Source: Mucilaginibacter galii
Lineage (GTDB): Bacteria > Bacteroidota > Bacteroidia > Sphingobacteriales > Sphingobacteriaceae
NCBI RefSeq assembly: GCF_014635825.1
Contig: NZ_BMDO01000007.1
Coordinates: 1 to 64,000, forward strand
Reading direction: 5' to 3'
DNA: 64,000 nt
Numbering within the stretch: position 1 is the first letter of the stretch; every line of letters begins with the position of its first letter. This document shows, piece by piece, positions 55,755-64,000 of the stretch. The notes beneath the pieces were generated by a model. That model was given only the letters and a program-made list of their open reading frames with translations, ran no database searches and had not been told where the DNA came from. The translations under genes were made by a program, and so were the position numbers.

Positions 55755-55841
55755 AGATTGAACACAGCATACAATGCATGTGTATGCAAAGCTGCCTATT
55801 TAGATGTTAAGATAATATTAACTTAAATATTTTTAATGTGT

Positions 55842-55873
55842 TTGTTAAAACCTTTTAACATCGCATACCTTTG
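55842..55873 (+). promoter_or_regulatory. Promoter of yajQ
   Basis: TTG at 55842-55844, 21-bp spacer, TACCTTTG at 55866-55873. The transcript would have a ~20-nt leader. Confidence 0.7.
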
Positions 55874-55900
55874 CAAAGTAAATAATAAACACATCACCCT

Positions 55901-56392
55901 ATGCCATCTTTTGATATAGTAAGCAAAATAGACGGGCAAACGCTCGATAATGCGATAAATACCGCTAAAAAGGAAATTTTGAACCGTTTCGATTTTAACG
56001 ATTCGAAAAGCACGGTTGACCTTGACAAGAAAACCAACTCCATAACTATTGTTACCGAAAATGATATGCGCCTAAAGGCCATCCAGGATTCTATTATCAG
56101 CCGTATGGTGAAGCAGCAGTTAGACCCCAAGGCACTCGACTTTGGAAAAGAAGAATATGCTTCGGGCAACATGGTACGTAAAGAAGTTACCATTAAAGAA
56201 GGCGTTGACAAAGAAGTTGCCAAAAAAATAGTAAAGAAAATTAAAGATAGCGGACTAAAAGTTCAGGCCAGCATTATGGATGACCAGGTACGCGTACAGG
56301 CCAAAAAAATTGACGACCTGCAAGCCGTAATTACACTTTGCCGAGGCGAAGATTTTGGCCAGCCGCTGCAATATATAAATATGAGGAATTAA
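55901..56392 (+). CDS. YajQ family nucleotide-binding protein
   Basis: 163 aa, full length. MPSFDIVSKID at the N-terminus and GEDFGQPLQYINMRN at the C-terminus are family hallmarks. Two ferredoxin-like subdomains are predicted. Some homologues bind cyclic di-GMP and control transcription. Which nucleotide this one binds is unknown. Monocistronic. Confidence 0.9.
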   Translation: MPSFDIVSKIDGQTLDNAINTAKKEILNRFDFNDSKSTVDLDKKTNSITIVTENDMRLKAIQDSIISRMVKQQLDPKALDFGKEEYASGNMVRKEVTIKEGVDKEVAKKIVKKIKDSGLKVQASIMDDQVRVQAKKIDDLQAVITLCRGEDFGQPLQYINMRN

Positions 56393-56478
56393 GTACTTTT
56401 CTGATGAAATTTTGAAGAATTAGATATTTTTTAGTAATTGCTATTGAAGATGAAAAGCAACATCGTTATTGAAAAGAA

Positions 56479-56509
56479 AGAGGCCGCTCCTGTTATGGAA
56501 GCGGCCTTT
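56479..56509. terminator. Bidirectional terminator between yajQ and hsp20 genes
   Basis: AGGCCGC / GCGGCCT stem (56481-56487, 56501-56507) with A-rich and T-rich flanks. Confidence 0.75.
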
Positions 56510-56550
56510 ATCAAACTAAACCAACGCTAACTTATGAAAACGTTCTTCAA

Positions 56551-56991
56551 TTACTTCACCTCAATTTCGCGGGCTTGTAATTTGGCTTCTTCTTTTTTAG
56601 CAACGGTTAACTTTAAGATACCGTCGGTATAAGCAGCCTCAATTTTGTTTGGGTCAACACTATCGGGCAAGGTAAATGACCTGCTAAAATTTTGGTAACC
56701 AAATTCTTTTTTGCTGTAGTTTTTAGCTTCAGCAGTTTCGTCTTTTTTCACTTCTGCGGCTACGGTCAGCAAGTTTTTATCCAGATTAATTTTAAAATCT
56801 TCTTTCTTTAAACCCGGAGCTGCCAACTCAATATCAAAGCCGGTTTCTGTTTCTAAAATGTTTACGGCAGGGGTCTTATTTACAGTCGCACGGTTTACAA
56901 ACTGGTCATTCAAAATTGAATCAAACACGTCAATAAAGCGTGGGCCTGCAGTGTTTCTTCTTTGTCCGTTGTTAAATTTCACTAAAGTCAT
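56551..56991 (-). CDS. Hsp20/alpha-crystallin small heat-shock protein
   Basis: 146 aa. The alpha-crystallin domain (~40-135) has AAPGLKKEDFKINLD and the GILKLTVAKKEE C-terminal beta strand. It is a holdase for unfolded proteins. ATG 56991 is chosen because a GGAGG ribosome site lies just before it; the TTG 15 bp upstream overlaps that site. Confidence 0.93.
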   Translation of the reverse strand: MTLVKFNNGQRRNTAGPRFIDVFDSILNDQFVNRATVNKTPAVNILETETGFDIELAAPGLKKEDFKINLDKNLLTVAAEVKKDETAEAKNYSKKEFGYQNFSRSFTLPDSVDPNKIEAAYTDGILKLTVAKKEEAKLQAREIEVK

Positions 56992-57126
56992 TTTTATATC
57001 CTCCAAAAAGTTTCTTTTATTTATTTTCGTTGAGATATGTACAAGCGTTATACCAATGTGGTATTTCTATATTTACAATGACATTGTGTCGCAAAATATA
57101 AATCACATCAGACAATCTGACATCTA

Positions 57127-57573
57127 ATGACTGAAAATTTAGCTAATTACAAATACAGAACATTTATCCCTATCCGTTTTTCAGATATTGATGCCTACGG
57201 AAATGTAAGCAACACCATATATCTTACCTACTTTGAGATTGCCCGTTTGAGCTATTGGAAAGAAATTGTAGAGTGGGATTGGGAAAATTGCGGTGTTATA
57301 TTAGGCAGATCTGAAGTAAATTACCTTAAACCTATGACCGTTAATGATCAAATTGCCTGCTACCTGCGCACATCGCGCATTGGTAACAGCAGCTTTGACG
57401 TGATGTATGTGCTTGTAAAAATGACACCCGAGGGTGAAGAGATATGTACTACCGGAAAATCGGTTTGCATTAGCTACGATTACAAAAACTATAAATCGGT
57501 ACCTATTCCTTTACGTGAGAGACAGCGTATGATTGAATATGATGAGCCGGGCCTTATAACCAACACTAATTAA
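57127..57573 (+). CDS. Acyl-CoA thioesterase, 4HBT family
   Basis: 148 aa hot-dog fold. FSDIDAYGNVSNTIYLTYFE is the family signature. It is distinct from the protein at 5929-6336. Its last bases overlap the convergent folB end by 4 bp. Confidence 0.85.
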   Translation: MTENLANYKYRTFIPIRFSDIDAYGNVSNTIYLTYFEIARLSYWKEIVEWDWENCGVILGRSEVNYLKPMTVNDQIACYLRTSRIGNSSFDVMYVLVKMTPEGEEICTTGKSVCISYDYKNYKSVPIPLRERQRMIEYDEPGLITNTN

Positions 57574-57929
57574 TTGTTGGTTATATAAACCGTTATACCC
57601 GAGGCAGCAACTTTACCTTTGAGCGGAGGATTTAATTTTTTTACCTCTACTTCCAAGGTATTTATGTAAGGAAACTGTAAAATAATGTCATCGGCAATGC
57701 CCTGTGCAACAGTTTCGAGCAACTGTTTCGGAATCTTCATTGCCGATTGGGCTATCTCGTACAAACGCTCGTAGTTCAGCGTATTGTTCAAATCATCATT
57801 GATATTCACTGACTTCGGTTCAAAGCAAGCTTCTACATTTACCACAAAGTAGTTGCCAAGTATTTGTTCTTCTTTATAAAATCCGTGACGTGCAAAAAAC
57901 TCGGCACCGTATAAGCTAACTTTAATCAT
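57570..57929 (-). CDS. folB: Dihydroneopterin aldolase
   Basis: 119 aa from ATG 57929 (MIKVSLYGAEFFARHGFY). It cleaves 7,8-dihydroneopterin in folate synthesis. FARHGFYKEEQ and the C-terminal KLNPPL motif are typical; the catalytic Lys in VKKLNPP is present. Convergent overlap with the thioesterase. Confidence 0.88.
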   Translation of the reverse strand: MIKVSLYGAEFFARHGFYKEEQILGNYFVVNVEACFEPKSVNINDDLNNTLNYERLYEIAQSAMKIPKQLLETVAQGIADDIILQFPYINTLEVEVKKLNPPLKGKVAASGITVYITNN

Positions 57930-58078
57930 AAAACGTGTTGAGCATGATTTACAGGATGCCAAAGTTAAGGCGAAAAACGCAAGCGGTGAATACTTGTAAA
58001 AGTATTTTTGATAATTTATCTTAAACTAGAGATTTTTTTTCATGAATAAGTTTAATATTGTGGAACTAATTAATCTAA

Positions 58079-60181
58079 ATGCGATTTCATTACTATCGTA
58101 TATTACCTTCTACGGCGCAGTGTTTACGGGCTACTTTAATAATTCTGTTAATTAGCGTTGCAAGTTCGTGCCGCCAAAACATCAGTAAATCCCCCGCCGC
58201 AGAAGCAGCTTACAACACCGTTTTAGATTCGGCAAACCACCTTTTTGATAGTGGCCGCCAAAGTAAAGCTGTTCAGTATTTAAACTCAGTTAGTTCCAGG
58301 TTCGAAAACCTAACTTATAATCAAAGAGCCACTAACCTTACTATTCATTACAATTATTATTTCCACATTAAGCAAGACAACCGAAAAGCTATATACTATG
58401 CCGATCAGTTACTTGAGCTTGCCAAAAAAGCTAGCAATCAGGAAGATCATGCATCTACCTACGGGTTGGCTAAGTTTTACAAGGGAGATGCGTTATTTAG
58501 GGAAAATAAGTATAACGAAGCTTACTTAAATTATTACCAGGGTAAAATAGCCAGTAGCCAAAGCAAAAAATTACAAAATTGCCTTTTGAGCGACTATAGC
58601 TACCACATGGGAATGATTTTGTATAAGCAAGAGCATTACCGTATGGCTGCCGGCTATTTCAGAACAAGCTTCGACGAACTTGGAACCTGCGAAATAAATT
58701 TCCGCGTTTTTTATCGCGGACAAGAGGTGTTAAATAATGTGGGGATTAGTTACAATAATATAAACGAATTAGATAGTGCTCAGCTTTATTTTGACAAAGC
58801 GCTCGACTATATTAATAACCCACCTAAAAAATTTATAGTTGCAGATAGTTTACTAAGCGCTGCCAGAGGTGTAGTATATGGCAATAAAGCCTCGGTATTT
58901 ATTAAAAGAAAACAGCTGAACCAGGCAAAAGTGCTTCTTAAACAAAGCATTGCCATTAATTCGCAAAAGGGATTTGATAACAACGATGCAGTGCTGTCTG
59001 AACTCAAACTGGTGCAATTATATGAAAAGCAATTGCAAGTTGATTCTATGTTATTGGTACTTAATAACATAGAACTGCAGTTAAAAACCATTAAGAACGA
59101 CGATGCCGCTGCTGAATGGAGCCGGTTGATGGCCAGCTACCATCAGCGAAAGAACCAGTTGCCCGAGGCTATAACTTATTTAAGAAGATACAATACGCTA
59201 AAAGACACTATTAATAAAAAAATGCTGGCACTTAAAACCACCGATATTACCGGCCAGCTAAAACGTTTTGAACGCGATTATGAATTTAACCAGTTAAAGA
59301 AAACCAACGAGTTGAAAAACTTATACCTGATTGTTGCAGTGGTTTTTTTCATCATGGCTGTCATTATTTTGCTGCTTATTTACTCCAACGGATTAAAAAG
59401 TAAAAAGATATTGAATACCATGAGCGAGTTGAACCGGGAGATCCATTTTAAAAATATTGACCTCGAGAAGACCATGCAAAAACTGGAGATGAGCAGCCAG
59501 GAAAAAGACCGTATTCTGCGCACTGTTGCGCATGACCTGAGAAATCCGATCGGCGGTATTGCGGCGCTTTCGAGCACGGTGATTGAAGAAGAAAGTTGTA
59601 CGCCAGATCAACAAACCTATTTGAGTTTAATTAAAGATACCGCCTATAACTCTTTGGAGCTTATTAACGAGATATTGGAGGCTACCAATACCAATCAAGA
59701 TGTTATACAGAAAGATTGGGTTGAAATAAACGCTGTTATAACCAATAGCGTAGAGCTACTGCGTTTTAAGGCTGCCGAAAAAAACCAGGAAATAAAGCTT
59801 AACGTGTTGGATAAACCGGAAGAGACGCTGCTTAGTCGCGAAAAGATTTGGAGGGTGGTAAGCAACCTTATCAGTAACGCCATCAAATTTAGCCCCGTAG
59901 GTGCCGAAATACAGGTTAGCTTAATCAAAATGGGGGAAGACATAGAAATTACTGTAAAAGATCATGGTATTGGTATACCCGAGGAGGTGAAGGCAACGGT
60001 ATTTAACATGTTTACCGAAGCCAAACGTCCGGGTACCTTAGGCGAAAAATCTTTTGGCTTGGGCCTGTCTATCTGCCGCCACATTATAGAGTTACACGGC
60101 GGAAACATTTGGTTTGAAAGCGAGCAGCAAAAAGGAACTACCTTTCACGTAAAGCTCTATAAGGTAACCAAAACTGCATAG
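58079..60181 (+). CDS. TPR-containing sensor histidine kinase
   Basis: 700 aa. The N-terminus has a hydrophobic segment ending ASSCRQ, which could be a lipobox. About 350 residues of TPR repeats follow, then a transmembrane helix (~416-438), a coiled coil, HisKA with the phospho-His in TVAHDLRNP (~484), and HATPase with NLISNAIKFSP, DHGIGIP and GLGLSICRHI. It senses through the TPR part and signals through a response regulator, none of which is adjacent. It is an orphan kinase in this window. Confidence 0.88.
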   Translation: MRFHYYRILPSTAQCLRATLIILLISVASSCRQNISKSPAAEAAYNTVLDSANHLFDSGRQSKAVQYLNSVSSRFENLTYNQRATNLTIHYNYYFHIKQDNRKAIYYADQLLELAKKASNQEDHASTYGLAKFYKGDALFRENKYNEAYLNYYQGKIASSQSKKLQNCLLSDYSYHMGMILYKQEHYRMAAGYFRTSFDELGTCEINFRVFYRGQEVLNNVGISYNNINELDSAQLYFDKALDYINNPPKKFIVADSLLSAARGVVYGNKASVFIKRKQLNQAKVLLKQSIAINSQKGFDNNDAVLSELKLVQLYEKQLQVDSMLLVLNNIELQLKTIKNDDAAAEWSRLMASYHQRKNQLPEAITYLRRYNTLKDTINKKMLALKTTDITGQLKRFERDYEFNQLKKTNELKNLYLIVAVVFFIMAVIILLLIYSNGLKSKKILNTMSELNREIHFKNIDLEKTMQKLEMSSQEKDRILRTVAHDLRNPIGGIAALSSTVIEEESCTPDQQTYLSLIKDTAYNSLELINEILEATNTNQDVIQKDWVEINAVITNSVELLRFKAAEKNQEIKLNVLDKPEETLLSREKIWRVVSNLISNAIKFSPVGAEIQVSLIKMGEDIEITVKDHGIGIPEEVKATVFNMFTEAKRPGTLGEKSFGLGLSICRHIIELHGGNIWFESEQQKGTTFHVKLYKVTKTA

Positions 60182-60182
60182 C

Positions 60183-61535
60183 TTACCTTAAAAACTCTTT
60201 ATACCAATGACCTGAATTTTTGATAAGACGCTGCTGCGTATCAAAGTTAATATGCACTAAGCCAAACCGTGGACGGTAACCCTCGGCCCATTCAAAATTA
60301 TCAGTAAGCGTCCACACAAAGTAACCATTTACGGGGCATCCCTCCTGCTTTGCCTTTAACATTTGTTCCAAATTATCCTGCATGTATTGAATTCTCAATG
60401 CATCATTTATAACACCATTATCTATCGTATCTTTAAAAGCAGAGCCATTTTCAGTGATATAGATATTTTTCACATTAGTGTAAGCACTGAATTTTTTGAT
60501 CACTTCATACATGGCTTGCGGGTATACTTCCCATCCCATCTCTGTCAAAGGAACATTACGGGTTTTAGCTTCAACAAGTTTAGCTCCGATATAAGGTGTA
60601 AAAAAGGACGATTGTACAATTTCGCGGGTATAATTTTGAATGCCTATAAAGTCAAAATCAAAAGCCAGTTTCTGTTCGTCGCCCTCCTGTATGTATTTGT
60701 TAAGCTTTTGCAGTACAGGTAAATCTGCCGTCGGATAGCCTAAACCTAAAAGAGGCTCCACAAATAAACGGTTAATGAGTACGTCGGCTCGTTTGGCCGC
60801 TGCTATATCGTTAAGTTTCGTGCTGTAAGGTTCAATGTAAGAACAGGAGAAAGTGGTGCCTATATGTGCTTGAGGCAATAAGTTTCGCAAGGTGCGTGCA
60901 CCCTCAGCTATACTGAGCGTAACATGGTGAACAGTTGGCAAAAAGCTTTTTAAGCCCGTACGGCCAGGCGCATGTATGCCTAAAAAGTAACCTGCACCGG
61001 TAAACACAGCCGGCTCGTTCATAACCATCCAGTGTTTAACACGGTCGCCAAAGCTCTTAGCGCAAATGCCGGTGAAGTTAGTGAACCATTCTATAGAATC
61101 GCGATTTGCCCATCCGCCTTTATTTTCTAAAGCCTGGGGCAAGTCCCAATGATAAACTGTTAACCAGGGTTCTATTCCCTGCTTTAAACAGTAGTTAATA
61201 ACGCGGTTATAATAATCTATGCCTGCCTGGTTAACAGTGCCGGTACCATCGGGCAGTATGCGCGACCAGGAAATAGAGAAGCGAAAGTTGAAGATATTAA
61301 GTTGCTTAATTAAATCAATGTCCTGCTCATAGCGATTATAAAAATCGCAGGCGGTAAAAGCATTTTGATTTTCGTGTACTTTACCTTTTCTCTGGGTGAA
61401 GGTATCCCAAATGGATAAACCTTTGCCGTCGGCATTCCAGGCACCTTCGGTTTGAAACGCAGCGGTAGAAACGCCCCAATAAAAATCGTTGCCAAAATCT
61501 TGCTTCTTAAAAGCCGTATCGTGATGAATATCCAT
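60183..61535 (-). CDS. GH1 family beta-glucosidase
   Basis: 450 aa. Catalytic acid/base E174 in MNEPAVF and nucleophile E362 in ITENGSAF are present, as are the N-terminal FYWGVSTAAFQTEG and WSRILPDG. It lacks a signal peptide, so it is cytoplasmic. It hydrolyses beta-linked glucosides or galactosides. Convergent with the kinase gene, 1 bp apart. Confidence 0.92.
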   Translation of the reverse strand: MDIHHDTAFKKQDFGNDFYWGVSTAAFQTEGAWNADGKGLSIWDTFTQRKGKVHENQNAFTACDFYNRYEQDIDLIKQLNIFNFRFSISWSRILPDGTGTVNQAGIDYYNRVINYCLKQGIEPWLTVYHWDLPQALENKGGWANRDSIEWFTNFTGICAKSFGDRVKHWMVMNEPAVFTGAGYFLGIHAPGRTGLKSFLPTVHHVTLSIAEGARTLRNLLPQAHIGTTFSCSYIEPYSTKLNDIAAAKRADVLINRLFVEPLLGLGYPTADLPVLQKLNKYIQEGDEQKLAFDFDFIGIQNYTREIVQSSFFTPYIGAKLVEAKTRNVPLTEMGWEVYPQAMYEVIKKFSAYTNVKNIYITENGSAFKDTIDNGVINDALRIQYMQDNLEQMLKAKQEGCPVNGYFVWTLTDNFEWAEGYRPRFGLVHINFDTQQRLIKNSGHWYKEFLR

Positions 61536-61760
61536 TTATATATGCCCAACTAAGCCGGGGACAAATTGTTCAAATTAAATGGATTCGAGCAATAATATTT
61601 GCAATTATCCATCAATGGATAAAAGACGATCTGAAGCTGCGCAGCATTAACCAGTCTTTCATGTTCACCAGCAGCGTTTCAATAACATGTAATACTTTCA
61701 TAACCGTAACTTGTTTAAACCAAGCTACGGTTAGTATATGAAGTTATAATTAACTTAGTA

Positions 61761-62948
61761 TTATATTTCAGAAACCTGCAACTGCTCCTGCTCAAGGTAT
61801 ACACTTTGCACCCTGTCGCGCAGATTATAACCCGATGCCATCACCTCACCATAAGCACCAGCTGTTCTGATGGCAATTAAATCGCCCCGGTGCGACTCGG
61901 GCAGTGCCAGATCGGTGCGGAAACAATCGGTACTTTCGCAAATAGGACCAACAACATCATAGTTGATGGTGGCATTAGATACCAATTCTTGTTTTGTAAG
62001 GTTTTCAATATGATGATAAGCCTGATACAACATAGGCCTGATTAATTCTGTCATCCCGGCATCAAGTACTAAGAAGTTCTTTTTCTGCCCATTCTTAACA
62101 TACAGTACTCGCGAAATAAGAGAGGCACTTTGCGCCACTAACGCCCGGCCCAATTCAAAATGAACCTCCTGCCCTTCTTTAACGGTCAGGTTGTCGGCAA
62201 ATATTTTGAAGTAGCTTTCAAAGTCGCAAACCGGGTTTTCATCCGGGTTATAGTAATCTACGCCTAACCCCCCGCCTACGTTTAAAACTTTGATGGGCAT
62301 ATTTTGATGTTCGAACCAATTGTGCAGTTCATTCACCTTTTCGCATAACTTTTTAAAAACATCGAGGTTGGTTATTTGCGAACCCACATGAAAGTGGATG
62401 CCTGTAAACTCCAAATTAGCACAATTACGGAGGGTAAATACTACATCTTCTAATTGCCAGGTATTAATACCAAATTTGTTTTCCTCAAGCCCAGTGGTAA
62501 TATAGTGGTGGGTATGCGCATCAACGTTTGGATTAATACGAATGGCCACTCTTGCAGTTTTACCTTTAGCACCCGCCAGGTCGTTGATTACCAGCAGTTC
62601 CTGCACCGATTCTACATTAAAGCAAAAAATATCGGCATCCAAGGCAGCATTAATTTCACGGTCCGATTTACCTACACCAGCAAATACCACCTTACCTTTA
62701 TCAAAACCATGGGCAATAGCAGCCTTCACTTCATTACCGCTAACGCAGTCGGCCCCCATACCGGCAGCCTGTACGGTTTGCAACACACGGGTATTAAAGT
62801 TAGCTTTCAAAGCATAATGGACATGGTAGCCATAGGCCGATGCCGCATTTTGGCACTCTGTTACAGTTTGCTGTAAAAGGTTGAGATCGTAATAGTAGAA
62901 AGGAGTTTCCAGTTGATTAAACCGGTCTATGCTGGCTTTTGAGAACAT
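61761..62948 (-). CDS. lysA: Diaminopimelate decarboxylase
   Basis: 395 aa. It makes lysine from meso-diaminopimelate. PLP-Lys is K48 in HYALKANFN; the Gly loop VGGGLGVDY and the C-terminal GPICESTD and AGAYGEVMAS motifs are intact. ATG 62948 (MFSKASIDRFN) is chosen over an upstream frame to 62993. Confidence 0.92.
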   Translation of the reverse strand: MFSKASIDRFNQLETPFYYYDLNLLQQTVTECQNAASAYGYHVHYALKANFNTRVLQTVQAAGMGADCVSGNEVKAAIAHGFDKGKVVFAGVGKSDREINAALDADIFCFNVESVQELLVINDLAGAKGKTARVAIRINPNVDAHTHHYITTGLEENKFGINTWQLEDVVFTLRNCANLEFTGIHFHVGSQITNLDVFKKLCEKVNELHNWFEHQNMPIKVLNVGGGLGVDYYNPDENPVCDFESYFKIFADNLTVKEGQEVHFELGRALVAQSASLISRVLYVKNGQKKNFLVLDAGMTELIRPMLYQAYHHIENLTKQELVSNATINYDVVGPICESTDCFRTDLALPESHRGDLIAIRTAGAYGEVMASGYNLRDRVQSVYLEQEQLQVSEI

Positions 62949-63112
62949 GGCGTAATATATAAAGCGACATGCTTTAAGCACGCCTAAAATCAATTAAATT
63001 AAGGGCTTAAAATTAAGCTTTACATATTAGTATAGCTAATGGTGTATGAAATAAATTGCTGATCAATTGCATTCTGATTTTGCTGACTATATTTGTTTTA
63101 CAATCCCTTACC

Positions 63113-63580
63113 ATGAAAGATTATTTTCTTAAACTGCTTAATTACGACAAATACTCAAATCTACAGCTTACAGACCTATTGTTTTCTGCGAATGAACCGC
63201 AAAATGCTGTTGGACTGATGGCGCATATCATATCAGCTAAGCAAAGGTGGTTATTGCGCTGCAAAGAACTGCCGCCTCCCTCCGATGCCTTGTGGCCAGA
63301 TTGGCAAGCTGCACAATTTAAATACCTTATTGAAGAAGGACACCAGGCATGGGTTGCATATGTAAGTAGCTTAACTGATGATGACTTTAAGCGAATCATA
63401 AATTATCAAAACATGAAAGGCGAAACCATGAACGATACACTATCTGATATTTTAGCCCACCTTATTAATCATGGCACCCATCACCGGGCGCAAATTGGCC
63501 AGTACCTTAAGTTAGCCGGTGTAGAACAATTGCTTGTTACCGACTATATTTTTTACGTACGCCAACAAACACAACAATAA
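63113..63580 (+). CDS. DinB family protein
   Basis: 155 aa four-helix bundle with the three His ligands in LMAHIISAKQRW, and LINHGTHHRAQ near the C-terminus. DinB-like metalloproteins; some are bacillithiol or mycothiol transferases. ATG 63113 is chosen; the upstream 19 codons are hydrophobic but unlike the family. Substrate unknown. Confidence 0.85.
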   Translation: MKDYFLKLLNYDKYSNLQLTDLLFSANEPQNAVGLMAHIISAKQRWLLRCKELPPPSDALWPDWQAAQFKYLIEEGHQAWVAYVSSLTDDDFKRIINYQNMKGETMNDTLSDILAHLINHGTHHRAQIGQYLKLAGVEQLLVTDYIFYVRQQTQQ

Positions 63581-63619
63581 AATATGGGCATTTGAATACT
63601 AAGTATTAGTTTTGCGCCA

Positions 63620-63991
63620 ATGTTTAAACGCTCTGTAGCCTTACTGCTCATTTGCTTTATGATAATCGCTAATTTCACGCGGCTGTTTATCTATGCGGGC
63701 TTTGAGGTGAATCAAAAGTACATTGCCGAAAAACTTTGCGAAAACCGTGATAAACCATGGCTTAACTGTAATGGCCGCTGCTACTTAATGAAAAAAATTA
63801 AGCAGGCCGAAGAAAAGGAACGGAGTGCCGAGCGCCAGGTTCAAAAAAATCTTTTCCAGGATGCCTGTTTTCCCACAGCTTTCGCTTTTAAGTTTCACGC
63901 GCAACTATTGCAGCTTTTCTCCGAAAATTACCTCCTTATGCAACCTCAGCAAGTAGGTAAATCTTTACTACGCCCTCCCCGGCTTGCCTAA
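63620..63991 (+). CDS. Small membrane-anchored Cys-containing protein
   Basis: 123 aa. A hydrophobic N-terminal segment (about 5-27) acts as a signal or anchor. A conserved-looking motif follows: CENRDKPWLNCNGRCYLMKKI, with three Cys. In Bacteroidota similar small proteins lie directly upstream of TonB-dependent metal receptors; the next gene is beyond the window. The C-rich motif could bind metal (inference). TAGTTTTG before the start resembles a -7 element. Confidence 0.65.
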   Translation: MFKRSVALLLICFMIIANFTRLFIYAGFEVNQKYIAEKLCENRDKPWLNCNGRCYLMKKIKQAEEKERSAERQVQKNLFQDACFPTAFAFKFHAQLLQLFSENYLLMQPQQVGKSLLRPPRLA

Positions 63992-64000
63992 CTTTCTATT

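Overview
The window looks like a chromosomal segment of a Bacteroidota bacterium, most likely Sphingobacteriaceae (Mucilaginibacter/Pedobacter-like). This is inferred from several things. Promoters follow the TTG / TAnnTTTG pattern. The future menaquinone route is of the futalosine type (mqnE, mqnA). The tyrosine recombinase is of the Bacteroidota type that lacks the first catalytic Arg. Intergenic palindromes of the TGTCATTTCGA...AGAAATC type are dispersed through the window, and the gyrA-TPR-TPR order fits. Species assignment is inference only.

Left part (1-4.9 kb) is the disturbed region. A terminal repeat array of an IS21-like element runs off the left edge and abuts a 5'-truncated HAD-type phosphomannomutase. 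That gene is followed by an intact GH130 mannoside phosphorylase. Next comes an AI-2E family transporter that loses its C-terminal half at an abrupt junction, then a small integrated-element remnant (excisionase-like HTH gene plus a frameshifted tyrosine recombinase) flanked by strong palindromes, and then tRNA-Ser(UGA).

4.9-9.7 kb is a minus-strand block of envelope and metabolic genes: PASTA protein, rhodanese, MltG, 4HBT thioesterase, YihY/BrkB. A 1 kb gene-free stretch packed with GC-rich repeats follows. 9.7-15.5 kb runs plus-strand: alaS (carrying an in-frame copy of one of these repeats and an AT-rich mosaic segment), mqnE, a histidine phosphatase, mqnA. 15.5-20.6 kb holds a PepSY-like secreted protein, a fused trehalose-6-P synthase/phosphatase, a convergent GH15 (probable trehalase-type) enzyme, and a CspA-type cold-shock gene. 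20.8-28.7 kb holds an MFS transporter, hemF, a lipoprotein and gyrA followed by two exported TPR proteins.

28.8-43.1 kb: DUF4142 lipoprotein, PEP carboxylase, FUSC-family membrane protein, PhoH/PIN ATPase, a 1.1 kb gene-free region that appears to encode a ~390-nt structured RNA on the minus strand, a two-gene putative DNA-repair cassette (DUF4130/TIGR03915-type plus radical SAM), Ohr, a glycosyltransferase, a PolB-like exonuclease, and a fused double-ATPase peptide ABC component. 43.1-64 kb: rnr, a polyprenyl synthase, a TonB-C-domain protein, rpmA (with a long acidic tail), rplU, suhB-like, gtrA-like, lgt, mtaB, a DUF6265-like protein, ubiX, ppx/gppA-ppk1 (overlapping operon), yajQ, hsp20, a thioesterase, folB, a TPR-histidine kinase, a GH1 glucosidase, lysA, DinB and a small Cys-containing membrane protein.

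Most genes are housekeeping. I see no CRISPR array, no recognisable defence island and no complete mobile element. The most novel-looking items are the candidate ncRNA near 36.4 kb, the repeat-in-gene event in alaS, the slippery heptamer at the integrase frameshift and the putative DNA-repair pair.
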